Assembly: GCA_016868855.1 (NCBI GenBank)
Contig: VGFP01000001.1
Location: 485,121-549,120, forward strand
Source: Bacteroidota bacterium
GTDB lineage: Bacteria; Bacteroidota; Bacteroidia; Chitinophagales; Chitinophagaceae
Reading direction: 5' to 3'
DNA: 64,000 nt
Shown here: positions 44,313-53,683 of the stretch, one piece after another
Position numbering within the stretch: the first letter of the stretch is position 1
How the letters are laid out: every line of letters starts with the position of its first letter
Made by a program: the position numbers and the translations under genes
Notes under the pieces: model-generated
Seen by the model: the letters and a program-made list of their open reading frames with translations, nothing else
Database searches by the model: none
Told to the model about the DNA's origin: nothing

Positions 44313-45362
44313 ATGAAACTTTCTCAATTCAGATTCGATTTTCCACTCAACCTCATCGCCCAAACACCTGCCAAAAGAAGAGAAGACGCCAGATTGATGG
44401 TCGTTCACAAAGAGACCGGCGTTATTGAAAATAGAATGTTCAAAGACGTTCAAGAGTACTTTGAAGAAAAGGATGTTTTCGTTGTCAACAATACAAAAGT
44501 ATTTCCGGCAAGGATGTATGGAAGAAAAGAAAAGACCGGAGCTAAAATTGAAGTGTTTCTGTTAAGAGAGTTGAACAAGCAAAACAGGCTCTGGGATGTC
44601 ATCGTTGATCCCGCAAGAAAAATCAGGGTAGGCAATAAACTTTATTTCGGTGATGCTGAAGAATTGGTCGCAGAAGTAATTGACAATACTACATCGAGAG
44701 GAAGAACCATCCGTTTTTTATTTGAAGGAAGTGACGATGAATTCAAAGAGATCCTCAATACATTGGGAGAAACTCCCCTGCCCAAGTACATCAAGCGCAA
44801 GCCGGACGAGACCGATAAAGAACGCTACCAGACTGTCTATGCAAAACATGAAGGTGCTGTTGCAGCTCCCACAGCAGGATTGCATTTTTCTATTGAATTG
44901 ATCAAAAGACTGGAAATACAGGGTATCCGTTTTGCAGAGGTAACACTTCACACTGGACTCGGAACCTTCAGGGCCATAGAAGTAGAGGATCTCAGCAAAC
45001 ACAAAATGGAAGCTGAGTATTTCAAGGTAGATGAAACAGCCTGTAAGATTGTCAACAAGGCAAAGTCAGAAGGTCACCGCATTTGCTCGGTTGGCACAAC
45101 AACCATGAGGGCGCTTGAAAGTACTTTCACTGCAGATAAATTATTGAAGCCGGCAGAAGGATGGACGAATGTATTTATACATCCGCCGCATGATTTCTCT
45201 ATTTGTGATTCATTGATCACCAATTTTCATTTGCCAAAGACTTCTTTGCTGATCATGGCTTGTGCCTTTGCTGGGTATGATCTGACAATGGAGGCCTATA
45301 AGAAAGCCATCAAGGACAAATACAGATTCTTCAGTTATGGAGATGCGATGCTGATATTATAA
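44313..45362 (+). CDS. queA: S-adenosylmethionine:tRNA ribosyltransferase-isomerase
   Basis: A 349-residue enzyme that adds the ribosyl moiety of SAM to preQ1 in tRNA, forming epoxyqueuosine. Typical segments are [37 protein letters not shown], the [16 protein letters not shown] substrate region, TLHTGLGTF, and [22 protein letters not shown] near the end. It is monocistronic and convergent with aspartate kinase. Confidence 0.96.
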   Translation: MKLSQFRFDFPLNLIAQTPAKRREDARLMVVHKETGVIENRMFKDVQEYFEEKDVFVVNNTKVFPARMYGRKEKTGAKIEVFLLRELNKQNRLWDVIVDPARKIRVGNKLYFGDAEELVAEVIDNTTSRGRTIRFLFEGSDDEFKEILNTLGETPLPKYIKRKPDETDKERYQTVYAKHEGAVAAPTAGLHFSIELIKRLEIQGIRFAEVTLHTGLGTFRAIEVEDLSKHKMEAEYFKVDETACKIVNKAKSEGHRICSVGTTTMRALESTFTADKLLKPAEGWTNVFIHPPHDFSICDSLITNFHLPKTSLLIMACAFAGYDLTMEAYKKAIKDKYRFFSYGDAMLIL

Positions 45363-45399
45363 TCAGCAGATGATAGTCCTTCGCTGCTTCAAGACCAAT

Positions 45400-46731
45400 C
45401 TAATCTAGTCCAAACAATCCCTTGTTCAAGGCTTTGAGTGTATCATTCTTCAATGTAGTGGGAATGAGAATGGAAACATTGTGTAAGCTTCCGCCGTAGC
45501 TGACCATGTTAACAGGTATATGATTGAGTGAATCAAACAAACGCATCATTAGATTGCCTTGCTGCGTCAATTTGTTCCCCACCACTGAAACAATGGTTTG
45601 CTGATTGATGATTTCCAATTCGCCCAAGGGCTGCAATTCTTTAGCAATTTCATCGATGAATTGTGTGTTATCGATGGTAACAGATACAGCCACTTCTGAA
45701 GTGGTAATCATATCAATGGATGTCCTGTATTTTTCAAACACCTCAAAAATCTTCCTAAGGAAACCATACGCCAATAGCATTCTACTGCTTTTGATCTTTA
45801 ACATTACGATACCGTCTTTGGCAGCTACAGCTTTTACACCATCACGATCAGCATCTTTTAGAATGATGGTACCTTTTGCTTCAGGCTGCATGGTGTTGAG
45901 CAGTTTTACAGGTATGTTGTAGTGCTGTGCAGGCCAGATGGACGCAGGATGCAAAATCTTCGCTCCAAAATAAGCCAACTCTGCGGCTTCATCAAAACTG
46001 AGTTGCTCAACTGGTTTGGTTGATTGAACAACACGAGGATCATTGTTGTGCATGCCATCTATGTCTGTCCATATCTCACATACCGAGGCATCCACTGCAG
46101 CTGCAATCAGGGAGGCTGAATAATCACTTCCTCCTCTCTTTAAATTATCAACTTCACCCTTGGCGTTTCTGCAGATATATCCTTGTGTGATGTATATCTT
46201 TTTTCCTTGATACGATTCGAGGGCTTTTGAAATTTTCGATTTGATGAGAGCGACCTGTGGCTCATCGTTTGCATCAATCGACATGAAGTCAAGTGCAGGG
46301 AGCAACACATGATCGACACCTCTTTCATCCAAATAACAACTGAAAAGTTTAGTGCTCATCAACTCACCCTGTGCCAAAATATCTTTGTTCAAGGCATCAT
46401 TGAATGAAACTTTTAAAATGATGCGTAAAAAATCAAAATGTTCATTGATGATTCCACTTGCCTTTTGTTGACCATCTTCCTTTTTCAGCAAACCGGCAAT
46501 GAAACTGTTATAATGTGCGTAGAGTGACTCAATCAATTCACTCGCCTTTGCTTTATCCCCCATAGACATTGCATCTCCAATTACAACCAATGCATTGGTG
46601 GTGCCACTCAATGCGCTCAGAACCACAATTTTGGATTCTTCATCACGTGTAATCAAATCAGCAACCTGGAACATTCTCTCAGGCTTCCCAACGGAGGTCC
46701 CGCCAAACTTCATGATTTTCATTGCAGTCAT
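45400..46731 (-). CDS. lysC: Aspartate kinase
   Basis: A 443-residue monofunctional aspartokinase, the entry to the Lys/Met/Thr pathway. The N-terminal motif is KIMKFGGTSVGK, with RGGSDYSASLIAAA and the ATP loop in EIWTDIDGM. Two C-terminal ACT domains (about 300-440) would bind the feedback inhibitor. Start at ATG 46731; the open frame continues 31 codons upstream but through the promoter. Three reactions downstream-type genes (dapA, metZ) are elsewhere in this window. Confidence 0.95.
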   Translation of the reverse strand: MTAMKIMKFGGTSVGKPERMFQVADLITRDEESKIVVLSALSGTTNALVVIGDAMSMGDKAKASELIESLYAHYNSFIAGLLKKEDGQQKASGIINEHFDFLRIILKVSFNDALNKDILAQGELMSTKLFSCYLDERGVDHVLLPALDFMSIDANDEPQVALIKSKISKALESYQGKKIYITQGYICRNAKGEVDNLKRGGSDYSASLIAAAVDASVCEIWTDIDGMHNNDPRVVQSTKPVEQLSFDEAAELAYFGAKILHPASIWPAQHYNIPVKLLNTMQPEAKGTIILKDADRDGVKAVAAKDGIVMLKIKSSRMLLAYGFLRKIFEVFEKYRTSIDMITTSEVAVSVTIDNTQFIDEIAKELQPLGELEIINQQTIVSVVGNKLTQQGNLMMRLFDSLNHIPVNMVSYGGSLHNVSILIPTTLKNDTLKALNKGLFGLD

Positions 46732-46745
46732 TTTTAATTGGATGG

Positions 46746-46753
46746 CAAAGTTA
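46746..46753 (-). promoter_or_regulatory. -7 element of aspartate kinase
   Basis: TAACTTTG on the minus strand, 15 bp before the ATG; it overlaps the stop codon of the upstream dehydrogenase. Confidence 0.5.
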
Positions 46754-47827
46754 AAGTTTGATGCTGAATTTCTGTGCGATTGACTGCAGATCCGTCCATA
46801 CCGCATCAACAATGGGTATGCCATTTTTTTCTCTTTCTGCCTGGCATGCTCGCTCAGGATCTCCAGGTATCAAAACTTTTTGTTCCTGATCAATCGGTAC
46901 TGACTCTCTGAATCGGCGAATCCACAGATCCATATCTCTTTTAAATGCCTCTTTTGTTCTGAAAGCATCAATGCGCATGGCCCCAAAAAAATGTCCAATG
47001 CCTTTTCCAGGCTGATTGTCAGGCATGGGGACATAGGCAGGAAAAGGTGGTACCCAGGGACCGAAATTTGCACCACTGAGAACGCCAGAAAAAATATCAA
47101 CAATCGATCCGAGTGCATATCCTTTGTGGCTTCCATGCTCTCTATCACCCCCCAAAGGCAGCAATGCCCCGCCGTTTTTCAATGCATGGGCATCTTGAAT
47201 AGGATGACCTTCTTGGTCCTGCATCCAACCCAAAGGTGCATCTGCCCCTTTTCGCTGAAGTATTTCCAATTTTCCGTTTGCGGCAGTAGTGGTTGCTAGG
47301 TCGGCTATAAATGCCGGCTCCTCTCCTGCCGGGACTGCTACGCAAATGGGATTCGTACCCAACATCCGTTCTTTCGAAAAAGTAGGCGCCACCAATGCAC
47401 TGGCATTTGTCATCACCATTCCAATCATATCTTCCTCCAATGCGATCATGGCATGAGAAGCGGCAATCCCAAAATGATTGCTGTTGCAAACACTTACCCA
47501 ACCTGTTCCTACACTTTTTGCTTTATCAACTGCTACAGACATGGCATGAGGTGCAACAACCAGTCCGAGTCCACTGCCACCATCAACCACCGCAGTAGAG
47601 GGTGTTTCATGGATGACCTGAATGTTGGGCTGGGTGTTGATGCGATTGACCTCCCAGAGTCGTATATACCCTGATAGCCTAGCCACTCCATGAGAATCAA
47701 TTCCCCGTAAATCTGCATCCAGCAATGTTTTGGTTGCCTGCCTTGCGTGGTTTTCAGTACATCCCATTGACAAAAAAACATTGTACACAAATCGATCTAA
47801 ATCACTGTGGTGAATCAATTTTTCCAT
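46751..47827 (-). CDS. Malate/L-lactate dehydrogenase (Ldh) family oxidoreductase
   Basis: A 358-residue NAD(P)-dependent oxidoreductase of the LDH2/YlbC/DlgD family, distinct from classical lactate dehydrogenases. Start at ATG 47827 (MEKLIHHSDLDRF). Signatures are LRGIDSHGVARLSGYI with the catalytic His, CNSNHFGIAASHAMIAL, VMTNASALVAPTF, and GTNPICVAVPAG. Substrates in the family vary (malate, sulfolactate, ureidoglycolate, diketogulonate); context does not decide. Confidence 0.88.
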   Translation of the reverse strand: MEKLIHHSDLDRFVYNVFLSMGCTENHARQATKTLLDADLRGIDSHGVARLSGYIRLWEVNRINTQPNIQVIHETPSTAVVDGGSGLGLVVAPHAMSVAVDKAKSVGTGWVSVCNSNHFGIAASHAMIALEEDMIGMVMTNASALVAPTFSKERMLGTNPICVAVPAGEEPAFIADLATTTAANGKLEILQRKGADAPLGWMQDQEGHPIQDAHALKNGGALLPLGGDREHGSHKGYALGSIVDIFSGVLSGANFGPWVPPFPAYVPMPDNQPGKGIGHFFGAMRIDAFRTKEAFKRDMDLWIRRFRESVPIDQEQKVLIPGDPERACQAEREKNGIPIVDAVWTDLQSIAQKFSIKL

Positions 47828-47951
47828 TCCGAATAATTTGATAAACTGTTGAATCAACGCAAAATAAGTGGAAAACTATCTCTCTAAATTGATTTTTTAC
47901 ACTTGCAATTGCATTTACTTTGAAAGAACTTAGTCTCTTAAATGATTTAAT

Positions 47952-48344
47952 ATGATAAAGCTACAGGTAATTGGACATCTTGGCAAAGATTGCACAACGA
48001 ATGTCGTGAATGGAAAGAATGTGATCAACTTCAGCGTTGCACACAGTGAGCGTTACAAGGATGCCTCTGGAAACCAAAAAGAAAAAACCACATGGGTTGA
48101 ATGTGCGTATTGGACGGATCGCACTGCCATTGCACCTTATTTAAAAAAGGGACAATTGGTATTTGCAGAGGGTACTCCCGAGGTCAGGGGCTATACAAAG
48201 AACGACGGCACCCAGGGCACATCGCTCACCATGCGTGTTTTGAGCATCCAGTTATTGGGTGGAGCAAGAGGTGAGGCAGGCCACGAAGAAGCTACTACTG
48301 CTGCAGCGTCTGGTGCAAGTGAGAACGATGACCTTCCGTTTTAA
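47952..48344 (+). CDS. ssb: Single-stranded DNA-binding protein
   Basis: A 130-residue OB-fold protein. The N-terminal MIKLQVIGHLGKDCTTNVVNGKNVINFSVAH and the EKTTWVECAYW strand are typical; the short linker ends in the acidic tip NDDLPF, which recruits partner proteins. Short for SSB but complete. It may be a second SSB rather than the essential one. Confidence 0.93.
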   Translation: MIKLQVIGHLGKDCTTNVVNGKNVINFSVAHSERYKDASGNQKEKTTWVECAYWTDRTAIAPYLKKGQLVFAEGTPEVRGYTKNDGTQGTSLTMRVLSIQLLGGARGEAGHEEATTAAASGASENDDLPF

Positions 48345-48357
48345 GTGAGACATTGCT

Positions 48358-49112
48358 TTAATCACCAAGTCTGATTGATGCTATCAAACCATGCAAATCA
48401 ATCAGACTTTTTTTATGGTCGATCCGATTGGACATGACGGGATTGATTTCCTCCATGTCATGAATGCTTTTGTCGATCATCTCGCCAATCAGCTTTTCAC
48501 CATGATCATTCAATCCCGCATCCATCAATGCGTTGGGCTGACCCGTCCTGATATCCTCTCTGATATCTGCAAGATCATCCAGAAGCAAAAATAGGTCATC
48601 AGTGCGTACCACCCTTTCAAAGCCTTTTCCAAATTGAAGGAAGGTGATTGAATGATGGACAACAAATACAGGTAGGAATCGGCACGATTCAATGAAGGAA
48701 AAACTGTTCCAAGTGGAAGGGATTGCTGCTTTACAGGATGCTCTTGCACGGTATATTGAATCAAATCATTGAAAAATGAATTGTTTACAACATGCGGACG
48801 AACAAGTTCTGATACCTGCATTGCATGTTCCTTCCAAGTAATTTGTTCATATTCGTGCAGTGCTGCGCTGTGCAGTATTTTTTCTGAAATTTGAATGAAA
48901 GCATCTGACAGGAGTTCATTCAACAGAACCCCAGAACGACGCAACATATCTGCATAGATGGGAATGAACATATAACCCGGTGCCCCGGGTATATAGATCT
49001 TCCTGTTTTTCCAATACAGATTATCTGTGGGAGCAGATCTTTCGATCATTGTTTTGCCAATCTGCAAATCAACACCATAAGATAGCTTCAAATCATCTTT
49101 CGTCAGGAACAT
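48358..49112 (-). pseudogene. Hypothetical protein gene with a frameshift
   Basis: The first frame (ATG 49112) gives 167 sensible residues up to EKALKG at about 48612 and then a 28-residue tail. The second frame, beginning VVRTDDLFLLLDDLADIREDI, continues for 84 residues to 48358. One extra G in the GGG at 48612-48614 would join them into one 251-residue protein. The product is cytoplasmic, helical and of unknown function; the N-terminal part has YIPGAPGYMFIP. It is followed on the same strand order by envelope genes. Either a recent one-base loss in a G-run or a sequencing error. Confidence 0.65.
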
Positions 49113-49115
49113 AGG

Positions 49116-49475
49116 TCAATTGGCTGAAGTTGATAAATAAATTCGATCCTTGTTTCTGTATGCCCTTGTATAGGCAGAATCAATGATCTGTTTAAATAGT
49201 ATTGTATTGCTACTGTAATATTTGTAGCTTTCTGCAAAAGTCTCAGGAGTAATTTTGTTCACTTGATACACTCTTTGCAACTCACTTCTTAATACACTAT
49301 CCTTTTTCAAGCTGCTGTCTTTCAGTACATAGGTTTCAGCGTAGGCCTCTGCCAAAGATACTTCCGTGATCATGTTGATCATTTGTTCTTTGGAAAGAAG
49401 TCTCGAGGCTTTTTTGCTCTTGCAGGCAAAAACAGTGATAACAGCAATAAACAAACATGTGGACAGCTTCATCAT
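49116..49475 (-). CDS. DUF4296 lipoprotein
   Basis: A 119-residue lipoprotein. The signal peptide ends in the lipobox TVFAC, and the rest is a helical DUF4296 domain (SKEQMINMITEVSLAEAYAET, TPETFAESYKYY). Family function unknown. Its ATG overlaps the end of the DUF4835 gene by four bases, so the two are coupled. Confidence 0.85.
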   Translation of the reverse strand: MMKLSTCLFIAVITVFACKSKKASRLLSKEQMINMITEVSLAEAYAETYVLKDSSLKKDSVLRSELQRVYQVNKITPETFAESYKYYSSNTILFKQIIDSAYTRAYRNKDRIYLSTSAN

Positions 49476-50389
49476 TTCAATTCTGTATTGTACCTGGATG
49501 CATTGGTGATATCCATTTTACTGGATAGTTCTGCAACCTGGTTTTTTTCCTGTTGTGTTGACTTCTTAAAGGTTCGAATGATTTCCTCTGATCTGCCTTG
49601 AAAGAAAAAAGGAATGATCATCAAATTGGGTGTTTCAGCATGAACAACCGAGAGAAAATTGAGTGCTTGGATGATCTGAGTCCTGGCTTCTTTTTCATTG
49701 GTCAGCATCTGATCAAGTCCCTTTCTGTAGTAAGTGTACATGGCATCATGCACTTGGGCATATTTGCTGTTTTGCAGGTTTTCCGACAACCAGTATCTGT
49801 TTCTTTGTCCATCGAACGCCCTCCAACCTGTGATGCTTCTGCCCTCGGGTGCTGCGTTCACAATTAAGTTGGCTTTTTGGAAGTAGGCATCGCCTCCCTT
49901 TGGAGAAAAGCTATCGTAATCGAGTCCGATGATCAGATTGACATAAAATGCGATCGTGGCTGCGAGATTGGCTGCAAGGGGCTCCGTTCCTGCAATTCTA
50001 TTTTCGTTGAATTCGATTGGCTGAAATTCAACATACCTGAACACAAGATCATTGTCAATGAAATTGATCAAAGGTGAGAGATAACTAGTGTTGTATACAG
50101 GTCTCGCTGCCTGTACAGTAAGTGTTGCTTTGTATACATTTGACTCGACAACAGATTGCAGGTTCAACAAGAAACTGCAATCAATTTTTTCATTCGACTC
50201 AAAATTGTCATTGGTCCATTTTCTTTTATTGATAAAATTTTGGAGGGAAGTCTGTAAGTTTTGGAAGACTCTTTTGTCAACGTTGCTGCTGATTTGTGCG
50301 TATACAACATTCACCTTGGCATTCAACTCCTGTGCCGTTGCATGATGGAAAAGCAAAACCAAAAAGGACATGTATACCAATCTTCTCAT
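49472..50389 (-). CDS. DUF4835 family secreted protein
   Basis: A 305-residue periplasmic or outer-membrane-associated protein with a signal peptide (LVYMSFLVLLFHHATAQ). DUF4835 hallmarks are ELNAKVNVVYAQI, SLQNFINKRKWTND, FLLNL, AFYVNLIIGLDYDSFSPKGGD and GWRAFDGQRNRYWLSENL. It is found nearly only in Bacteroidota, usually between coaBC and recN; neither is here. Confidence 0.88.
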   Translation of the reverse strand: MRRLVYMSFLVLLFHHATAQELNAKVNVVYAQISSNVDKRVFQNLQTSLQNFINKRKWTNDNFESNEKIDCSFLLNLQSVVESNVYKATLTVQAARPVYNTSYLSPLINFIDNDLVFRYVEFQPIEFNENRIAGTEPLAANLAATIAFYVNLIIGLDYDSFSPKGGDAYFQKANLIVNAAPEGRSITGWRAFDGQRNRYWLSENLQNSKYAQVHDAMYTYYRKGLDQMLTNEKEARTQIIQALNFLSVVHAETPNLMIIPFFFQGRSEEIIRTFKKSTQQEKNQVAELSSKMDITNASRYNTELK

Positions 50390-50414
50390 ACCGGTTCAAA
50401 TCTATGTTGAAGAT

Positions 50415-50445
50415 AAAAAAAAGGCGATGGATATCCATCGCCTTT
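50415..50445 (-). terminator. Terminator after the omega-subunit gene
   Basis: A 13-bp perfect inverted repeat (50420-50432 with 50433-50445: AAAGGCGATGGAT/ATCCATCGCCTTT) followed by T7 on the minus strand. Confidence 0.85.
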
Positions 50446-50464
50446 CGAATGATTAATCATTTTT

Positions 50465-50806
50465 TTAACGGAAAAGATCCTCATCGTTTTTCCTGAAGTA
50501 GACCTTGTCCTCCATAAACTCTTGGGTAGCCAACAATGCCGGATTGGGCATTTTTTCATAAGCCTTTGAAATTTCAATTTGCTCCTTGTTTTCATGGATT
50601 TCCTCCAGACTGTCGGTATGAGAAGCAAATTCCTCTAACTTATTGTGCAATTCCTCTTTGATGGAAATATTGATTTGACTGGCTCTTTTGGCGATGATGG
50701 AAATCGACTCATATACATTGCCTGTTTTTGATTTGATTTCATTCAAATCTTTTGTTTCAGCTACATTGGCAAGATTACTTCCCAACTGTCTGCGGAGTCT
50801 GCTCAT
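50465..50806 (-). CDS. rpoZ: DNA-directed RNA polymerase subunit omega
   Basis: A 113-residue Bacteroidota-type omega subunit (RpoZ-like). The core is DLNEIKSKTGNVYESISIIAKRASQINI, corresponding to the conserved helix that wraps the beta' C-terminus. The C-terminal part (PNPALLATQEFMEDKVYFRK) is phylum-specific. The ATG at 50806 overlaps bamD by 32 bases, more than normal coupling. The coaBC gene that often follows is absent. Confidence 0.9.
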   Translation of the reverse strand: MSRLRRQLGSNLANVAETKDLNEIKSKTGNVYESISIIAKRASQINISIKEELHNKLEEFASHTDSLEEIHENKEQIEISKAYEKMPNPALLATQEFMEDKVYFRKNDEDLFR

Positions 50807-51653
50807 TATTGATATTTTTTAAATTATTCTTTGACAAAGTTAAGTAACGTTCAGCTTCTTTGAGCAAATTACTTTGCGGGAAGCGGTCTTGGAAGTCCTC
50901 TACTTCTGTAATGACCTTGGTATATCTTTCAACCAATTTCTGGTCAACGCTCATGTTGGCATATCTGTAGTAGGCCTTGATTGCCATGAGTTTATACGCA
51001 TCACTCTTTTCTGAATCAGGATAATTGTTCATCAAAGTGGTGAATGCAAGTGCTGCCGCCCTGAATTGTCCCACGTTGAAATAAAGCTGTGCGGAAAGCG
51101 ACTCCTTCAATTCCAGCTTTTGCTGCAATTTGTTGATGATGTCTTCTGCTTCAGGTTTTTTCTTTGAATTTGGATGATTGTTGAGGTAGATCTGCATCAT
51201 GCCAATTGCCTTGATGGTGTTGGCCTGTTCTAATTCTGCCTTGGGAGATTGTTTGTAATAACAATATGCATTCAGGTATTCAACTTCTTCTGCTCTGGGA
51301 CTGTTTGGAAAAACCTCCAGATATCCCTTCAGAAGGTTCTCTGCCGTTACATAATCTCTCAAATTGAAATGTGCATTGGCATATTTGTAGTAAAGATCTT
51401 CATGTTGGGGGGTGCCCTTGAACACCGGAAATACCTCTTCAAAAAGCACCTGGGCTTTCCTGAAATCCTTTTTATCGTAATAGAAGTTGGCCATCTTCAG
51501 TTTGAACTCATAGTCCTTGCTCTTCAGCACCTTGCTGAAACGGGACTTCTCGTTCAGAACGATCTCTGCTTTTTTACGTTTCTCACCTTTTTTGAAGAGG
51601 GAACATGAAACAAGCAGCGTGAGTGACAATATCAGGAGAGCACTATATCTCAT
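50775..51653 (-). CDS. bamD: Outer membrane protein assembly factor BamD
   Basis: A 292-residue TPR lipoprotein of the BAM complex that inserts beta-barrels. Start at ATG 51653 (MRYSALLILSLTLLVSC); a longer frame from 51665 would lie in the -7 box. Lipobox LVSC. TPR repeats read FYYDKKDFRKAQVLFEEV, YYKYANAHFNLRDYVTAENLL and YNAYCYYKQ-like segments. The -7 box TACCTTTG is at 51670-51663. Confidence 0.92.
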   Translation of the reverse strand: MRYSALLILSLTLLVSCSLFKKGEKRKKAEIVLNEKSRFSKVLKSKDYEFKLKMANFYYDKKDFRKAQVLFEEVFPVFKGTPQHEDLYYKYANAHFNLRDYVTAENLLKGYLEVFPNSPRAEEVEYLNAYCYYKQSPKAELEQANTIKAIGMMQIYLNNHPNSKKKPEAEDIINKLQQKLELKESLSAQLYFNVGQFRAAALAFTTLMNNYPDSEKSDAYKLMAIKAYYRYANMSVDQKLVERYTKVITEVEDFQDRFPQSNLLKEAERYLTLSKNNLKNINNEQTPQTVGK

Positions 51654-51730
51654 AAAGGGGGACAAAGGTAAGCAATTGCAGCCAGAAGTAAAACTAGGGC
51701 TAAAGCATTCATTTTCAGGTTAAAAAGCTC

Positions 51731-51760
51731 ATAAAAAAAGGCCCTTGGGAAGGGCCTTTT
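51731..51760 (-). terminator. Terminator after the OmpA gene
   Basis: AAAAGGCCCTT pairs with AAGGGCCTTTT around GGG, with a T-run on the minus strand. It separates the OmpA gene from bamD. Confidence 0.88.
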
Positions 51761-51779
51761 CATATACGAACTGAATTTT

Positions 51780-52550
51780 TTAATTTTTGCGCAGGTTTGG
51801 ATGCGGAGCAGGAACTGTATTGGGACCAGTGGTGTTTTCAGCTGTAGCTGAAAAATCAACTGTATTGATGTCTCCATCTCCTTGTCCGTATTTATTGATC
51901 AACCGCTCTGCTGCAATACCTTGCTTTTCAACAAGATAGTTGATGATGGCATTGACCCTGTCCCAGCTAAGCTGTTGACTTGCTTTGGATGCTTGAGCAT
52001 ATCCCATTACAAAAAGCTTGCATGTTGGGTTGTTTTTCAATCTGTCAGCTGTTGAAGCCAACAAGCCCATAGCTTCGCTTGAAAGCTGTATAGAGCCCTT
52101 CTTGAATACAACACTTGGAACATTGCCCATGCTGCAGCCAACTGGAGCAACAGTCATGTTCTTGCAGCACTCAGGCTCTGGACATTTTCCAACACCGTTC
52201 ACGTCAACTGGTTGACAATCAGTTGGAGTAATCAATTGCTTGTCCTTGTAATCCGGAACACCGTCACCATCGGTATCTCTGCTCACCCCATGGGTGTCAA
52301 CTGGTGCACCAGCAGGCGTTTTGGGTTCTTTGTCAAATTGATCTGCTACTCCATCGCCATCAGCATCTTGCAATGATACTTTTGGCATTTTCATTCTCTT
52401 AGGTGAATTCAATTCAGAATAAACAAAGTTCAACGGATTGATCCAATAAAGTGGTTGAACAGATTTTGTTTTCTTCTGAGCGAATGTATCATGGCCCGCC
52501 AACAGAAACAATCCGAGGAACAGGGCTGTAATTATTTTATTCAATTTCAT
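51780..52550 (-). CDS. OmpA-family protein with thrombospondin-type-3 repeats
   Basis: A 256-residue envelope protein. The signal peptide (ITALFLGLFLLAGHDTFAQ) is followed by acidic calcium-binding repeats, DADGDGVADQFDKEP and DTDGDGVPDYKDKQ, then a Cys-rich stretch (PEPECCKNM) and an OmpA C-terminal peptidoglycan-binding domain (GSIQLSSEAMGLLASTADRL, VMGYAQASKASQQLSWDR and NYLVEKQGI). The usual NHTD-like motif is diverged. It follows the beta-barrel gene by 27 bp; the pair may be co-expressed. Confidence 0.85.
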   Translation of the reverse strand: MKLNKIITALFLGLFLLAGHDTFAQKKTKSVQPLYWINPLNFVYSELNSPKRMKMPKVSLQDADGDGVADQFDKEPKTPAGAPVDTHGVSRDTDGDGVPDYKDKQLITPTDCQPVDVNGVGKCPEPECCKNMTVAPVGCSMGNVPSVVFKKGSIQLSSEAMGLLASTADRLKNNPTCKLFVMGYAQASKASQQLSWDRVNAIINYLVEKQGIAAERLINKYGQGDGDINTVDFSATAENTTGPNTVPAPHPNLRKN

Positions 52551-52577
52551 AATCAGTTTTTTAAATTGTTATTCAGC

Positions 52578-53474
52578 TTAAAACAAATTGATGTTTACAC
52601 CAAAAGAAAGGAAGTTGTACAAATCATTTCTGTTAGAAACGATGGGCACTGCGGCATTAGAACCTGCTGGAGTTGCGTAATAATACTTTACACCATCCAT
52701 CAAATCATCTCTAGTCATCACAAATCTGTTTTCAAGTGAAACATTCACCTTGTTGGAGACCTTGAAAGATGCACCCAACCCAAAGGTTGTAGTTGGCTTG
52801 AGTCGGCTTCCGCTGGTTGTAGCATTGGTCTCGTATGTTCCATCCAACAAACCTCTCACCACACCTTTGGTCATACCGGGAGCAAAGGCATATCCAGCGC
52901 CAGCTGCATTTTGGGCGTCAATTTTTGTATCATACAATAAAAAACCAGCACCAAAAATGGCATGCAGTAAAACTTTTGGTTCTGCACGATGGAAACTTAT
53001 ATTATTCAGATTCACTACACCTTGCAATGAAAATTCGTGAACACTTGTTTTGTAATTGTAGTAAAAATTGCCTCCAGGATACCTGCTTTCCCAAGCTGGA
53101 TTGAGAATGGGTCTCACCGCAATATGCGTTGGACCAACACCACGGGCATTCCCATAAGTGTATTCACCTCTTACTGACAATACATAACCCAGGGCCTTTC
53201 TCGCATGCAATCCAAATCCAAATCCAGGGAAAGATGCATCTACATCTCCGCTGACTGTAGGTGCCCCCAATTTTATACCAAGCTCCCACTGGCTTCTTGG
53301 CTGAGCAGGAAAATTGTATTGGTTGTTCATAAATTCGAAATGTTGCTCCATGCGCGCAGGAGGAACAACAGATGAATCTCTCCAGTCATATCCACCAGGA
53401 GATGATACTTGAGCATCTGCTGCAAATGCAGATAGCAAGAGCAAGGCAACAATTAATAACTTTTTCTTCATCAT
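52578..53474 (-). CDS. Outer-membrane beta-barrel protein
   Basis: A 298-residue protein with a signal peptide (KKKLLIVALLLLSAFAADAQ). A mature region begins VSSPGGYDWRDSS and consists of strands such as WELGIKLGAPTVSGDVD, YVLSVRGEYTYGNARG, HEFSLQGVVNLNNISF and TTFGLGASFKV, ending LSFGVNINLF with a terminal Phe. These fit an OMP_b-brl or OmpW-like barrel; no ligand is evident. Co-oriented with the OmpA gene. Confidence 0.75.
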   Translation of the reverse strand: MMKKKLLIVALLLLSAFAADAQVSSPGGYDWRDSSVVPPARMEQHFEFMNNQYNFPAQPRSQWELGIKLGAPTVSGDVDASFPGFGFGLHARKALGYVLSVRGEYTYGNARGVGPTHIAVRPILNPAWESRYPGGNFYYNYKTSVHEFSLQGVVNLNNISFHRAEPKVLLHAIFGAGFLLYDTKIDAQNAAGAGYAFAPGMTKGVVRGLLDGTYETNATTSGSRLKPTTTFGLGASFKVSNKVNVSLENRFVMTRDDLMDGVKYYYATPAGSNAAVPIVSNRNDLYNFLSFGVNINLF

Positions 53475-53665
53475 AGTTTATAGTTAAAGTTGAAAAAACA
53501 CAATTATGAAACACAAATTTACTTCTATTCACACTAGATGTCCCAATAGTTCATACCTTTTTTAAAGTTTTTTTAGCATTTCACATGAAATGAAATCAGC
53601 TTCCATTTGACGGTATTTCACATGATAAGTTTATTGATGCATCAAACATGCTGTAAAATATTGCC

Positions 53666-53673
53666 TAGATTTG
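53666..53673 (+). promoter_or_regulatory. -7 element of the polyprenyl synthase gene
   Basis: TAGATTTG, 10 bp before the ATG at 53684, implying an almost leaderless mRNA. Confidence 0.5.
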
Positions 53674-53683
53674 CTACCCATTC

